The notes under the pieces: generated by a model | What the model was told of the DNA's origin: nothing | Database searches by the model: none | Seen by the model: only the letters and a program-made list of their open reading frames with translations | Translations under genes and position numbers: made by a program | Shown here: in pieces, positions 24,886 through 36,010 of the stretch | Numbering within the stretch: position 1 is the first letter of the stretch | Layout of the letters: every line of letters begins with the position of its first letter | Assembly (NCBI GenBank): GCA_040007095.1 | Contig: JBDTVS010000199.1 | Location: 1 to 64,000 of the forward strand | From: JBDTVS01 sp040007095 | GTDB lineage: Bacteria > Acidobacteriota > Vicinamibacteria > Vicinamibacterales > CAVVIG01 | Length of the DNA stretch: 64,000 bases | Direction: 5' to 3'

Positions 24886-26460
24886 TCAGCGCGAACGGCC
24901 GCCGAGGATCGACCCGAGCGCGCCGCGAAGAATAGCGCGGCCCACCCCCGAGCCGACCGCGCGCACGGCACTCTTCGCAGCCGAGTCGATCAGCCCATCA
25001 TGATGACCGCCGCGCGGCCCGGTCGTGCCGAGGAAGACACCCGCAAGCGTACCAGCGAGGCCCGACATGACCGACGGTCCGGATGGCGTGGCTGACGGCG
25101 TCGGTGAGGGTGTGCCGGACGAAGGCGGTTGCCCGGTCGACGCCGGAGGCACGACCGTCGTTCCCCCTTCTTTGGACAGCGTTCTGTTCTTCAGCTTTTC
25201 ATACGCGGATTCGCGGTCGACCGTCTGCTCGTAGTGGCCGTACAGCGCCTGTCCGTCGCGACGGATCCGATCCCTATCGCCGTCCGCGATGGGACCGATG
25301 CGCGAGCACGGTGGCACCACCCACGCTCGATCCGTGATCTGCGGGCTGCCCTTCTCGTCGAGCAATGACACCAGCGCCTCTCCGACAGCGAGCTCGGTGA
25401 TCACCTGCTCAATGTTGACCTTGGGGTTCTGGCGCAGTGTCTGGGCGGCCGTTTTCACCGCTTTCTGATCGCGCGGCGTGAAGGCACGCAGCGCGTGCTG
25501 AACGCGGTTGCCGAGCTGGCCGAGCACGGTGTCGGGGATGTCCGACGGGCTTTGGGTCACGAAATAGACGCCCACGCCCTTCGAACGAATCAGACGCACG
25601 ACCTGCTCGACTTTGTCGACGAGCGCGGCCGGCGAGTCGTTGAACAACAAGTGCGCCTCGTCAAAAAAGAAGACGAGGGCGGGCTTTTCCGGATCGCCAA
25701 CCTCAGGCAACCGTTCGAAGAGCTCCGACAGGATCCACAGCAGGAAGGTCGCATAGAGCTTCGGCTGCCGTACCAATTCATCGGCCACGAGGACGTTCAC
25801 GACGCCTCGTCCGAGGCGATCGGTCTGGATGAGATCGTCGATGTCGAGCATCGGCTCGCCGAAGAACTTCTCGCCGCCCTGCTGCTCGATCTCGAGCAGC
25901 GCGCGTTGGATCGTGCCGATCGACGCGGTCGACACGTTGCCGTACTGAGTCGTGAACTGCCGGGCGTTGTCGCCGACGTACTGCAGCATCGCGCGCAGAT
26001 CCTTCAAATCGAGCAGCAGCAGGCCGCCATCGTCGGCGACCTTGAATACGAGCGACAGCACGCCTTGCTGAGTGGCATTCAGATTGAAGAGTCGGCCGAG
26101 CAGCAGCGGCCCGAGGTCCGAGACAGTCGCCCGTACGGGAAACCCGCGCCGCCCGAAGACGTCCCAGAACACGACGGGATTGGCGCTCCAGGTCGGCTCG
26201 TCGATGCCCGCGGCGGCCAGACGCTGCTTCAGCTTCGGCGACTCCGATCCGGCCGCAGCGACGCCGGAGAGGTCGCCTTTGACATCGGCGAGGAACACCG
26301 GAACGCCGAGTTGCGAGAAGTGATCCGCGAGCACCTGGAGACTCACGGTCTTGCCCGTTCCGGTGGCGCCCGTAATCAGGCCGTGGCGATTACCCATCAC
26401 GGGGTTGAAGGACAACTCCCTGCCCTCGGCCGTTTTTGCGACGATGAATGGCTCGCTCAT
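24886..26460 (-). CDS. YjgR/DUF853-type HerA-like ATPase
   Basis: 524 residues. Walker A GATGTGKT is at about 31-38 in HGLITGATGTGKTVSLQVLA. Walker B is PALVFFFDEAHLLFND around residue 262. YFVTQSPSDIPDTVLGQLGNRVQHALRAFTPRDQ (in parts) is the sensor/arginine region of the HerA/FtsK-like superfamily. Residues 435-470 are a Pro/Ser/Thr linker before an Arg/Gly-rich C-terminal tail. The E. coli relative YjgR is an uncharacterised ATPase. It is likely cytoplasmic and monocistronic. Family assignment is strong, function open. Confidence 0.92.
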   Translation of the reverse strand: MSEPFIVAKTAEGRELSFNPVMGNRHGLITGATGTGKTVSLQVLADHFSQLGVPVFLADVKGDLSGVAAAGSESPKLKQRLAAAGIDEPTWSANPVVFWDVFGRRGFPVRATVSDLGPLLLGRLFNLNATQQGVLSLVFKVADDGGLLLLDLKDLRAMLQYVGDNARQFTTQYGNVSTASIGTIQRALLEIEQQGGEKFFGEPMLDIDDLIQTDRLGRGVVNVLVADELVRQPKLYATFLLWILSELFERLPEVGDPEKPALVFFFDEAHLLFNDSPAALVDKVEQVVRLIRSKGVGVYFVTQSPSDIPDTVLGQLGNRVQHALRAFTPRDQKAVKTAAQTLRQNPKVNIEQVITELAVGEALVSLLDEKGSPQITDRAWVVPPCSRIGPIADGDRDRIRRDGQALYGHYEQTVDRESAYEKLKNRTLSKEGGTTVVPPASTGQPPSSGTPSPTPSATPSGPSVMSGLAGTLAGVFLGTTGPRGGHHDGLIDSAAKSAVRAVGSGVGRAILRGALGSILGGRSR

Positions 26461-26613
26461 ATCGTGATCCCGTTTGGCGATGTAAAGTGCGTCACGCGGG
26501 CATCGTAGCAGATTGGAAATGCCTCGCTGGGATACCAGACCCTGCCTTGGGGCAGAACAGCGCCGCGACGGAATTGACGAGGGCGTTGGCTGAGCGCGCG
26601 GAAGATATCCTGC

Positions 26614-28104
26614 TCAGTAGCGAAGGTTCACGGTGACGCTCTTGCGCTGGGTGAAGCTGTCCAGCATGCCTTCGAGGGAAAATTCACGGCCGATGCCGCT
26701 TTGCTTGAATCCCCCGTAGGAATGCCCGGGAGACTGACCGAGCCCCTGGTTGATTTGAATCCAGCCCGACTCGATCGCGTGGGCCATTGTGAGCGCCTTG
26801 CCGATGTCGTGCGTCCACACGTACGCGGCAAGGCCGTAATGGCTGTCGTTCGCCATGCGGATGGCCTCGCCCTCGTCGTCCCATGGAATCGCCACCATCA
26901 CCGGACCGAAAATCTCCTCGCGCGCGATGCGCCAGTCGTTGCTCACGTCGGCAAAAACGGTTGGCTGAACGAAGTACCCCTGCGACAGAGGACCGGTGGC
27001 CGGCGGCAATCCGCCGAGCAGCACCCGCGCTTCTTTCTGATCGAGACCGTCTTGAATGTAGCCGCACACCCGGTCGAACTGCTTGCGATTGATGATCGCG
27101 CCCATGTCGGTGGCTTCATCGAGCGGATCGCCGATGCGCAGGGTCTCGAGCCTTGTGACCAGTTTGGTCAGAAAGGATTCGAAGACCGATCGGTGCAGGA
27201 ACAGGCGCGACCCCGCCGTGCAGGACTGCCCCTGGCGCGTGACACGCATCCCTGAAATCACCCCGTCCACCGTGCGCACGTCATCAGCATCAGGAAAGAC
27301 GATCGCGGGACTCTTCCCGCCGAGCTCGAGCGACACGGGCACGATGCGATCCGCCGCCGCGTGCATGATGAGCTTGCCGACTTCGGTGGACCCGGTGAAC
27401 GACAGCTTGCGGACGAGCGGATGCCGCGCCAGCGCCGCGCCGCATTCCTCGCCATATCCGGTCAGCAGGTTCACGACGCCTGGAGGCAGGTGCTCGTTGC
27501 ACAACTCCGCGACACGCAGCAGTGCGAGCGGGGCGTCTTCCGCCGCCTTCAGCACCAGCGTGTTACCCGCGGCCACCGACATCGCAATCTTGAGCGTGCC
27601 AAGGATCACCGGTGCGTTCCAGGGGACGATCCCCCCGACCACGCCAATCGGTTCACGCCGCGTGTAGCTGAGGACGTGCTCACCGAGCGGCACGGTCTCG
27701 CCTTTGACCTCGCCCGCCACGCCGCCGAAATAGCGCAGCACGTCGACCGCGCCTTTCACTTCGGGCCTGGCCTGCGTGCGAATGGCGTTGCCCGTTTCCA
27801 GGGCGACGGTCCGAGACAGCGATTCGACGTCCGCCTCGACGGCATCGGCGATCCTCGACAGCAGCCGCCCGCGGTCGCGCGGGGCCACTTGCCGCCACCC
27901 CTCGAATGCGGCGGCAGCCGCCCGTACGGCCGCATCGACATCGGCCGGCGTTGCCCGCGGGACCTCGCCGATCACCGTGCGGCTCGCGGGACTTTCGACC
28001 TCGATGCACTGTCGGTCGGAGCTCTCGACCGCCCGACCGTCGATCAGCATCCGCCGCCGCGGCGTGGTTGGTTGGCTGCCGGGACTCTCGGCGGCGGTCG
28101 TCAT
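26614..28104 (-). CDS. NAD(P)-dependent aldehyde dehydrogenase
   Basis: 496 residues with all hallmarks: GGIVPWNAPVILGTLK (about 150), FTGSTEVGKLI, LELGGKSPAIV with the general-base Glu, RQGQSCTAGSRLF with the nucleophile Cys, and EEIFGPVMV. The N-terminal 20 residues are variable. It oxidises aldehydes to acids. It could act with the PuuB-like oxidase at 31233-32540 in polyamine or amine catabolism, although two cytochrome genes lie between. It starts at the ATG at 28104 and is followed upstream by the pentaheme cytochrome gene in the same direction, 37 bases away. Confidence 0.93.
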   Translation of the reverse strand: MTTAAESPGSQPTTPRRRMLIDGRAVESSDRQCIEVESPASRTVIGEVPRATPADVDAAVRAAAAAFEGWRQVAPRDRGRLLSRIADAVEADVESLSRTVALETGNAIRTQARPEVKGAVDVLRYFGGVAGEVKGETVPLGEHVLSYTRREPIGVVGGIVPWNAPVILGTLKIAMSVAAGNTLVLKAAEDAPLALLRVAELCNEHLPPGVVNLLTGYGEECGAALARHPLVRKLSFTGSTEVGKLIMHAAADRIVPVSLELGGKSPAIVFPDADDVRTVDGVISGMRVTRQGQSCTAGSRLFLHRSVFESFLTKLVTRLETLRIGDPLDEATDMGAIINRKQFDRVCGYIQDGLDQKEARVLLGGLPPATGPLSQGYFVQPTVFADVSNDWRIAREEIFGPVMVAIPWDDEGEAIRMANDSHYGLAAYVWTHDIGKALTMAHAIESGWIQINQGLGQSPGHSYGGFKQSGIGREFSLEGMLDSFTQRKSVTVNLRY

Positions 28105-28141
28105 GATTGGTGGGAGTGTATCGAAGAACGATCCAACCTGA

Positions 28142-29803
28142 CTACTTCGTCGCGGACGCGTGCGCCAGCATCACACCGGAACCCGACGCCGTCTCCTCGT
28201 AGTAGCCGACGAAACGTCTGGGCTCCATCGCGTCGTACTTCTTGAGATTCATGGCCCAGCGATACGCAATCGGTTGATACCACAATTCCGCGTCCACCTG
28301 GAGCGGCCCTTGAGCATCCCCAAGGGCGATCGTGTATCGCGTCTGGTCGCCGCCGCCCGAAAAATCCATGTCTCCTTCCGCGTCGCCGCGCACGGCGACG
28401 TCCTTCTCCGCCGTGCGCTTGTCGAATCCGCGCGGGAGCAGCCGATTGTCTTTCACGTAGCGCAGAGCGGTCAGCAGCCCCGTGGTCAGCGCCCCGTCGG
28501 AGCCGGCCATCACGCTCTCGTAAATCTGCACCTGATCGGGACTGGTGATCTCCGTGTGATGCGGTTCGAAACGGCTGGCATCTTCGTCGTTGTCGTTGCC
28601 TTGAATGGCGCCGTTCGGATTCAGGGCGCCGGACTCGAAGACGACCTTTCCACCGCGATCGCGTACGGTCACGTGCAGCCACACCCGGCGCGACGGATAC
28701 GCGGTCGGCAGCTTGTGGCCGCCCAGGTTCTCCACCAAAATGCCGACAGCCAGTCGACGGTCGCGGATGTCCACGCTTTGCACCGTGACCCTGGCCGTTT
28801 CCGATTGCAGGTGAGCAATCGTCCGATTCACCGCGGCATCCATTTCCTGGGGCGGCGCGGGGACGGACAGGTCGTTGCGAAACCGGTTCAGCATCCGCTG
28901 CATGAAAAAATTGCCGCCGACGAAGGTATGCCGCGAAAAGCCGGCGCGGGGCTCGCCGAACACGGACGTGATCGGCACGTCCTCTTTCACCACGGGCATG
29001 TGACAGGACTGGCAGCTTCGCGTCTCGCGGTAGTCGCTGTGCAGCCATTCCTGATAGGGCACCTGTTCCGGCAGTTCGCCGATCACCTGGCCCTGAGCGT
29101 CGAGCGCCTGCGTCAGCAGCGTATGGCAGGTGGCGCATAGCTCGGACGAGCGAATGTGCTTGGCTTCCTGCGGCTGGAACGTCGACGAGGATTTCATGAT
29201 GGTCCGATGGCCGTTAGTGACCTCGAATGGACCAAACACATGCCGCTCGCCGCCCTCGGTCTTCTCGTCGATCTTGAATCCGCCGACGAAGCTCTCCCGC
29301 CGGCCGAAATTCTGATCCGTAATCTGGTGGCACACCGAGCACGACACGCCATCGTCGGCCAACCGGTCGCCGAGCTTGCTCAAGTCGGGGGGGAGATGCG
29401 CAAAGGCCTCCCCTTCACCGCCGGCCAGCTTGGCTTCGTAGCGCATCATCGGCATGTGGCAGATGCTGCATTCGTCCTGGATGAGTCGGGCCGCCGTGGG
29501 GTGGTCGATGGTCTCGCGACGTACGGCCGCCATCCAGTACGGATCGCGACCGGCATTGGCCATCATGCTGGTTCGCCAGTTGACGCCAATCGAGATGTCT
29601 TCGCCCGAGGGGGTGGTGATGCCGTTGTGGCAGGCAAAGCAGCGGTCCGATGTCTGGAAGTGGGTGCCGTAGTTCTTCTGCGAGGCGACGTCGTGCGTCG
29701 CGGCTTTCCCCGACGCCGCGCTCTGTAGCGATTGGGCGCGTGGCGCCTGCACCAGGGCAATCGCGATCGCGACGGCAAAAAACAGAACCACCATCCTGAA
29801 CAT
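28142..29803 (-). CDS. Exported pentaheme c-type cytochrome
   Basis: 553 residues. Signal helix 1-24, then five CXXCH sites: CFACH 55-59, CSICH 112-116, CSVCH 155-159, CATCH 223-227 and CQSCH 264-268. The second half (about 290-553) lacks hemes and looks beta-rich, with GNDNDEDASRFEPHHTEI and KLPTAYPSRRVWLHV. The layout resembles NrfA/octaheme-like or cytochrome c-554-like N-terminal heme cores joined to a beta domain. GGAG six bases before the ATG at 29803 decides the start. It begins 11 bases after the end of the cytochrome/beta-barrel fusion gene, so the two are co-transcribed and probably form one electron-transfer unit in the periplasm. Confidence 0.88.
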   Translation of the reverse strand: MFRMVVLFFAVAIAIALVQAPRAQSLQSAASGKAATHDVASQKNYGTHFQTSDRCFACHNGITTPSGEDISIGVNWRTSMMANAGRDPYWMAAVRRETIDHPTAARLIQDECSICHMPMMRYEAKLAGGEGEAFAHLPPDLSKLGDRLADDGVSCSVCHQITDQNFGRRESFVGGFKIDEKTEGGERHVFGPFEVTNGHRTIMKSSSTFQPQEAKHIRSSELCATCHTLLTQALDAQGQVIGELPEQVPYQEWLHSDYRETRSCQSCHMPVVKEDVPITSVFGEPRAGFSRHTFVGGNFFMQRMLNRFRNDLSVPAPPQEMDAAVNRTIAHLQSETARVTVQSVDIRDRRLAVGILVENLGGHKLPTAYPSRRVWLHVTVRDRGGKVVFESGALNPNGAIQGNDNDEDASRFEPHHTEITSPDQVQIYESVMAGSDGALTTGLLTALRYVKDNRLLPRGFDKRTAEKDVAVRGDAEGDMDFSGGGDQTRYTIALGDAQGPLQVDAELWYQPIAYRWAMNLKKYDAMEPRRFVGYYEETASGSGVMLAHASATK

Positions 29804-29814
29804 GCGACGCTCCG

Positions 29815-31041
29815 TTACCAACCCTGGGTTAAACCGCCGTCCGCCCAATCCCACAGCACATAGAACATGAACTGTTTCTGACGGTTCGCCGTGTTGTTGG
29901 CGGGAATCCGGAAGCCGAGGCTGCCCAGGATGTGCATCCGCTTGCTCATCGGGATCTGGAGTTGCGGCACGAGGTCCCAGTTCGTCGTCGCGCCGCTGAC
30001 GAGATCCCGATCGGCGATGAATTCCATCATCGGCGACCAGCTTCTGCCGAATCCGCCATCGGCGCTGAAGGTCTTGCCGATTGCGGTGTGCAGGTAGTAG
30101 GCGCGAGGCACATCGTCAGGGTGGGCCGGCAGTTCAAATCCGGTATGAACCTGCAGGAAGCTGTTTGCCGGCAGGCGCTGGCCGAAGGCGGCGAACGCTT
30201 CGAACACGGTCGACTCTCCGCCGGTCCCCAGGATCGTATTGCCGGTGGGAGCAATGATCTCGCCGCCGACGCTGAAGATCGATCCGCTCTTGAGGCTGTG
30301 AAACAGCTTCTGCTTGTACCCGAGCGCGAGATCGCCCAGCGCTGCGCCCCAATCGCCGCTCTCGTGGGTGAAGGCGTAGGGAATGGCGACTTCAATCATC
30401 GCGGTGGCGCCGATCCGCTGTTCGTAGAAGGCCGTCGTGGCGACACCGGGCGATCCGCGGGCGTTGATCGCCCCGGCAATCACGGTCTCGTTCTCTGGAA
30501 ACGCCTTCTCGGTGATCATCGCGCGCGGGAAGTTCAAGTTGCCCCTGGGCCAGGCCGGCTCGGTGCAGAAGCTGCGAAGCTGATCGATCACCTTGCCGAT
30601 TTGATCCTGCGTCAACAGATCCTTGAACGACGGCATGATCTGGGAGAACGCTCGCGCCGAACCGCCATTGGTGATGATCGAGCGCCACTGCACATCCGCT
30701 TCGGGCGTCGAAGTGGGACAGTCGCTGAAGTCCGGAAACGTCGGCGGCCGCTCGAAGCCGGCGAGGTTCTGCGACTGTCCTTTCCCGTCGGGGCCGTGGC
30801 ACGCCACGCACCCGGCGTCGTAGATTTCCTTGCCGGTATCGAGCTTCAGTTTGCTGACGGCCGCCGGCGGGTTGACGGGCGCTTGCGCCAACAGCACCGT
30901 CGCTTCAGCGCCGAATATCGTGAACCCGATCGCCAGCAGCCCTCGCGCGGAGAGGATGCTCCACCTGCGCGGATCGAAAGGACGACGACGAGGCGCGGTG
31001 CGGCGACGGTCGCGATGGTGAGTAGTCGATTTCTCGTCCAT
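29815..31041 (-). CDS. Monoheme cytochrome c fused to an outer-membrane beta-barrel
   Basis: 408 residues. After a basic N-terminus (Arg-rich to residue 26) comes a hydrophobic export segment (about 29-52). A short cytochrome c domain has CVACHGPDGKG at 78-82 and the SQIMPSFKDLLTQDQI region near 130 (its Met is a likely sixth ligand). From about residue 185 the sequence alternates strand-like blocks (IGATAMIEVAIPYAF, DLALGYKQKLFHSL, SVGGEIIAPTG) and ends in an aromatic residue, as in outer-membrane porins. No Shine-Dalgarno sequence precedes the ATG at 31041, so the N-terminus is uncertain. The barrel assignment is inference from pattern. Confidence 0.75.
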   Translation of the reverse strand: MDEKSTTHHRDRRRTAPRRRPFDPRRWSILSARGLLAIGFTIFGAEATVLLAQAPVNPPAAVSKLKLDTGKEIYDAGCVACHGPDGKGQSQNLAGFERPPTFPDFSDCPTSTPEADVQWRSIITNGGSARAFSQIMPSFKDLLTQDQIGKVIDQLRSFCTEPAWPRGNLNFPRAMITEKAFPENETVIAGAINARGSPGVATTAFYEQRIGATAMIEVAIPYAFTHESGDWGAALGDLALGYKQKLFHSLKSGSIFSVGGEIIAPTGNTILGTGGESTVFEAFAAFGQRLPANSFLQVHTGFELPAHPDDVPRAYYLHTAIGKTFSADGGFGRSWSPMMEFIADRDLVSGATTNWDLVPQLQIPMSKRMHILGSLGFRIPANNTANRQKQFMFYVLWDWADGGLTQGW

Positions 31042-31232
31042 GGAGGAAACCGCAGTACCGCCTTGAAAGCCGCGTCGTGCGGACGACGAGAAGCATGCTA
31101 TGAGAAATGTTCACGGCGGTCACGTTACTGAAATCGAGATTCAGTCTCACTGTGTCGGCAGTGACACCAACCTGGCGATCATTTGATGTGACGACCGCAT
31201 GTTTTCGTACGAAGGGACGTGGCTTTAGGGCC

Positions 31233-32540
31233 TTAGTGCAGCCAATCCATCAGCGCGTAGTACGCGCCGGCGATCGGGAGAAACCAGGGCGTGCCGTAGT
31301 AGAAGGGGATCGCTCGAAACTGATCGTCGAACAGCGGATGGTCGACCTGTTCGCCCGCCATGCGCCGCGCCACGAGCGTGCCGAGATAGGTCGCCATCGC
31401 AATGCCGTGACCGCAATAGCCGCCCGCATAGAACGCGCCGCGAAGTCGTCCGGCGCGCGGCATCTGGTCGCGGGTAAACGCCACGTTGCCGCTCCATCCG
31501 TACTCAACCGGCGATGCGCCGAGCGACGGGAAGACCGCCACCATATCGCGCTGCAGAATGGCGGCGCAGCGGGCGGTCGTGTCGGCGGTTGGCTTCGCGA
31601 ACACGGCGCGGCCGCCAAAGAGTAGACGGCGATCCGAAGTCAGCCGGAAGTAATGCAGGAAGTGCTTCGAGTCGAACACCATCCGACGCTTCGGAATGAT
31701 CGTCGCGATCAGGTCCTGCGCGAGCGGCGTGGTCGCGATGACATAGCTGCCAATCGGTACGAACCGTCGCTGAAGCCACGGGGTGGCGGCGCTCGCGTAG
31801 CCGTTGGTCGCGACCAGCAGTTCGCCGGCCTGGACGGTCCCGCGACTGGTCGCGATGGTCCACACCGCGCCGGTCCGGCTCACGGAGCGCACCGGTGTCT
31901 CCTCGATGATGCTGGCGCCGGCTCGAATCGCCGCGCCAGCCAGTTGATTCACATAGCGCGCGGGATTGAGTGCGCCACTGCGCTCGTCGACCATCAAGCC
32001 GTGGTACGCGTTCGATCCAAGCTCGGTGCGCTGATCGGCGGCCGATACCAGATCGACCGTGTGGTTGAAGACGTGAGCGAGCAGCGACTGCTCCTCCCGA
32101 AACGCCTCGAAGTGAGACGGCTTGCTCGCGGCGACCAGGTGACCCGTGCGCTCGTATTCGCACTGCATCGCTTCGTCGGCAATGATGCGCTCGAGCGCGA
32201 CGATCGATTCGAGCGACGCCGCGAACAACTCGCGCGCGCGCGCCTGGCCGAAACGGGCCACGAGCGTCGCCGGATCGAGCTTCATGCCGGTCAGCACCTG
32301 GCCGCCGTTGCGCGAACTGGCGCCCCATCCCACGCGCCCCCCTTCGAGGACGACAACCGACGCCCCGCCGCGCGACAGGTGACGCGCCGCGGCAAGTCCC
32401 GTGTATCCCGCGCCAACGATCGCCACGTCCGCGCGGGCGGGCAAGGCGGTGGGCTGCGCGTGCGGACGTCGTGGTTCGAGGTTTTCAGTGTCGGCCGGGA
32501 CGGCCGGCAGCGAGTCCCACCAGTAGGGATACTCTTTCAC
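31233..32540 (-). CDS. FAD-dependent amine oxidase (PuuB/DadA-like)
   Basis: 435 residues. An N-terminal SYWWDSLP-like segment (YPYWWDSLPAVP) typical of gamma-glutamylputrescine oxidase is followed by the FAD loop ADVAIVGAGYTGLAAARHL (about 37-55), the WGASSRNGGQV block (about 72) that marks this DAO subfamily, and GGYCGHGIAMATYLG near 370. The enzyme oxidatively deaminates amines or removes methyl groups from amino acids, giving an aldehyde that the aldehyde dehydrogenase encoded at 26614 could process. It is oriented with that gene but separated by two cytochrome genes. The stop codon lies beside a TTAGGGCCT word like an R1 arm (31225-31233). Confidence 0.88.
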   Translation of the reverse strand: MKEYPYWWDSLPAVPADTENLEPRRPHAQPTALPARADVAIVGAGYTGLAAARHLSRGGASVVVLEGGRVGWGASSRNGGQVLTGMKLDPATLVARFGQARARELFAASLESIVALERIIADEAMQCEYERTGHLVAASKPSHFEAFREEQSLLAHVFNHTVDLVSAADQRTELGSNAYHGLMVDERSGALNPARYVNQLAGAAIRAGASIIEETPVRSVSRTGAVWTIATSRGTVQAGELLVATNGYASAATPWLQRRFVPIGSYVIATTPLAQDLIATIIPKRRMVFDSKHFLHYFRLTSDRRLLFGGRAVFAKPTADTTARCAAILQRDMVAVFPSLGASPVEYGWSGNVAFTRDQMPRAGRLRGAFYAGGYCGHGIAMATYLGTLVARRMAGEQVDHPLFDDQFRAIPFYYGTPWFLPIAGAYYALMDWLH

Positions 32541-32629
32541 GTCGTCAAACCAGACGCGACGCCCGATGCCCCGGACGGCTCGGACGTCTTCTTTGTCATT
32601 GACGCGTCAGGACCGGAGGTCGTTGAACG

Positions 32630-32810
32630 ACTACCGCCTGAAAGACGGTAGTCTCCGCGCGCGACTGAAAGTCGCAGACCGCGCCGCCTGCGTGCGGCAG
32701 TCGTTCAATAGTCACGATCGTGGTTCGCACGATGCCCACGTGCTCGTTGGTCCGAAACATCTCACGGCCCGACCTGCTGAAAGCTGACCGGCTGTAAGCC
32801 GGTGGGCTTG
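32630..32810. repeat. Cluster of TGAAA/TGTAA-loop hairpins
   Basis: Three clear small hairpins occur in 180 bases: ACTACCG/CGGTAGT (32630-32652), GCGAC-TGAAA-GTCGC (32661-32675) and ACCGGC-TGTAA-GCCGGT (32787-32803). A further CTGCTGAAAGCTG lies at 32774-32786. The shared loop recalls REP elements mobilised by RAYT transposases. The cluster occupies the 3' region of icd, ahead of the amine oxidase gene. No transposase gene is in the window. Confidence 0.6.
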
Positions 32811-32827
32811 AACCTGGCACGTGGGCA

Positions 32828-35056
<2,229 letters not shown>

Positions 35057-35084
35057 GTCTTGTCCGTTCGTGTAATTGATCGCC

Positions 35085-35248
35085 TAGTGTCGTGTCTCAG
35101 ACGTTCGTTGTTGCGCCGACGGCGGTGCGGCGCCCGGCCGGCAAGGCGCGAAGAGCAAGCATATCGGGAATGTGTGAGCGATGAGCAACGCTACCCGCCG
35201 GGATGCATCGCCGGCCGAATGCCAACGAACGTCTGAGACACGACACTA
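35085..35248. repeat. R1 repeat, copy a (perfect 26-bp inverted ends)
   Basis: Bases 35085-35110 are the exact reverse complement of 35223-35248. Inside is the R1 core on the minus strand: CGCCTTGCC, an apical stem CATAT-CGGGA-ATGTG (35160-35174, one G-T pair), then CGTTGCTC. The right arm ends in the TAG stop codon of the minus-strand lipoprotein gene (35246-35248). The element fills almost all of the gap before icd. Confidence 0.9.
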
Positions 35249-35986
35249 ACTTCTCGCGCCGGCCGGTTTTCCCTGACGAAGTATCCACCAAATCAACAGC
35301 ACGAACAGCGCGGCGACGACCAGGAAGGTGACGCCGAACAGTTTCAGCGTGCTGTACAAAATTGACTGCGTTTTCATCCTCGCATCGAGGGTGAGCGGCT
35401 CACCCCGCCGGCGATCGGCGAGCGACTGCTCCCAGACGAGGATGTTTCCGCGCCTGGGGTTTCCTGGACCGGCGTTGTGGTACACGATTTCGCTCGGCAG
35501 GTGCAGCCGAAAGGCCACGAGTTCGTTCCCGGTCCAGCTGGCCTTCGTGCCGCCGTTCACACTGGCGGCCGCGCCAATCTTCTGCCGAAACACGTACCGG
35601 TCGGTGTCCCGAGTCAGCGAGTAGGTCGACCACGAGAACGGCGCGGCCTCTCCCAGCTTCTGCACATCAGGCACGTCGAGCTTGACGTGCACGAAGCGAC
35701 GGCCGCTGCGCCGCGACGAGGTCGGCGTGGTCAGGACCCGCGTCACAGGGGTCGCGTAAAATTCGCGGACTTTTTCTCGATCGACCGGCACTGCCGGATC
35801 GGTGCCGAACGACGCGCCGCGCAAGGCATTGAGCGCGGCCAGCGAACTGTTCACGTACACAGTCGCCGACCCGTCGAGCGATAAATATATTTCTTCTTCG
35901 TACTCGTAAGGGCGGAAGAATCCACCGGAGCTGCACGCCGTCGCGACGAGGGACGTCGCAAGCAGCAGCGCTCGAACACGCCGCAT
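35246..35986 (-). CDS. Membrane-anchored lipoprotein of unknown function
   Basis: 246 residues. The lipobox is LVATAC-SS (Cys near residue 18), then a domain with YEEEIYLSLDGSATVYVNSSLAALNALRG and KLDVPDVQKL, and a C-terminal transmembrane helix (about 215-240, VTFLVVAALFVLLIWWI) followed by RQGKPAGARS. Being a lipoprotein with a second C-terminal helix is unusual. The stop codon is supplied by the R1 arm. It diverges from polA with only 24 bases between start codons. I do not recognise the family. Confidence 0.8.
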   Translation of the reverse strand: MRRVRALLLATSLVATACSSGGFFRPYEYEEEIYLSLDGSATVYVNSSLAALNALRGASFGTDPAVPVDREKVREFYATPVTRVLTTPTSSRRSGRRFVHVKLDVPDVQKLGEAAPFSWSTYSLTRDTDRYVFRQKIGAAASVNGGTKASWTGNELVAFRLHLPSEIVYHNAGPGNPRRGNILVWEQSLADRRRGEPLTLDARMKTQSILYSTLKLFGVTFLVVAALFVLLIWWILRQGKPAGARS

Positions 35987-35994
35987 CACCGGCA

Positions 35995-36004
35995 ATGATA
36001 CCCT
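35995..36004. promoter_or_regulatory. Overlapping divergent -10 boxes (lipoprotein/polA)
   Basis: On the plus strand TACCCT (35999-36004) ends six bases before the polA ATG. On the minus strand TATCAT (35995-36000 reversed) ends eight bases before the lipoprotein ATG. Both fit TANNNT, and both transcripts would begin at or near the ATG, so leaderless. No -35 matches are obvious. Confidence 0.45.
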
Positions 36005-36010
36005 GCTCTG

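Noticed and set aside
31225..31233. TTAGGGCCT at the amine oxidase stop as a further R1 copy
   Set aside because: Only nine bases match and no core follows. Kept as a note under the R1 finding, not as a feature.
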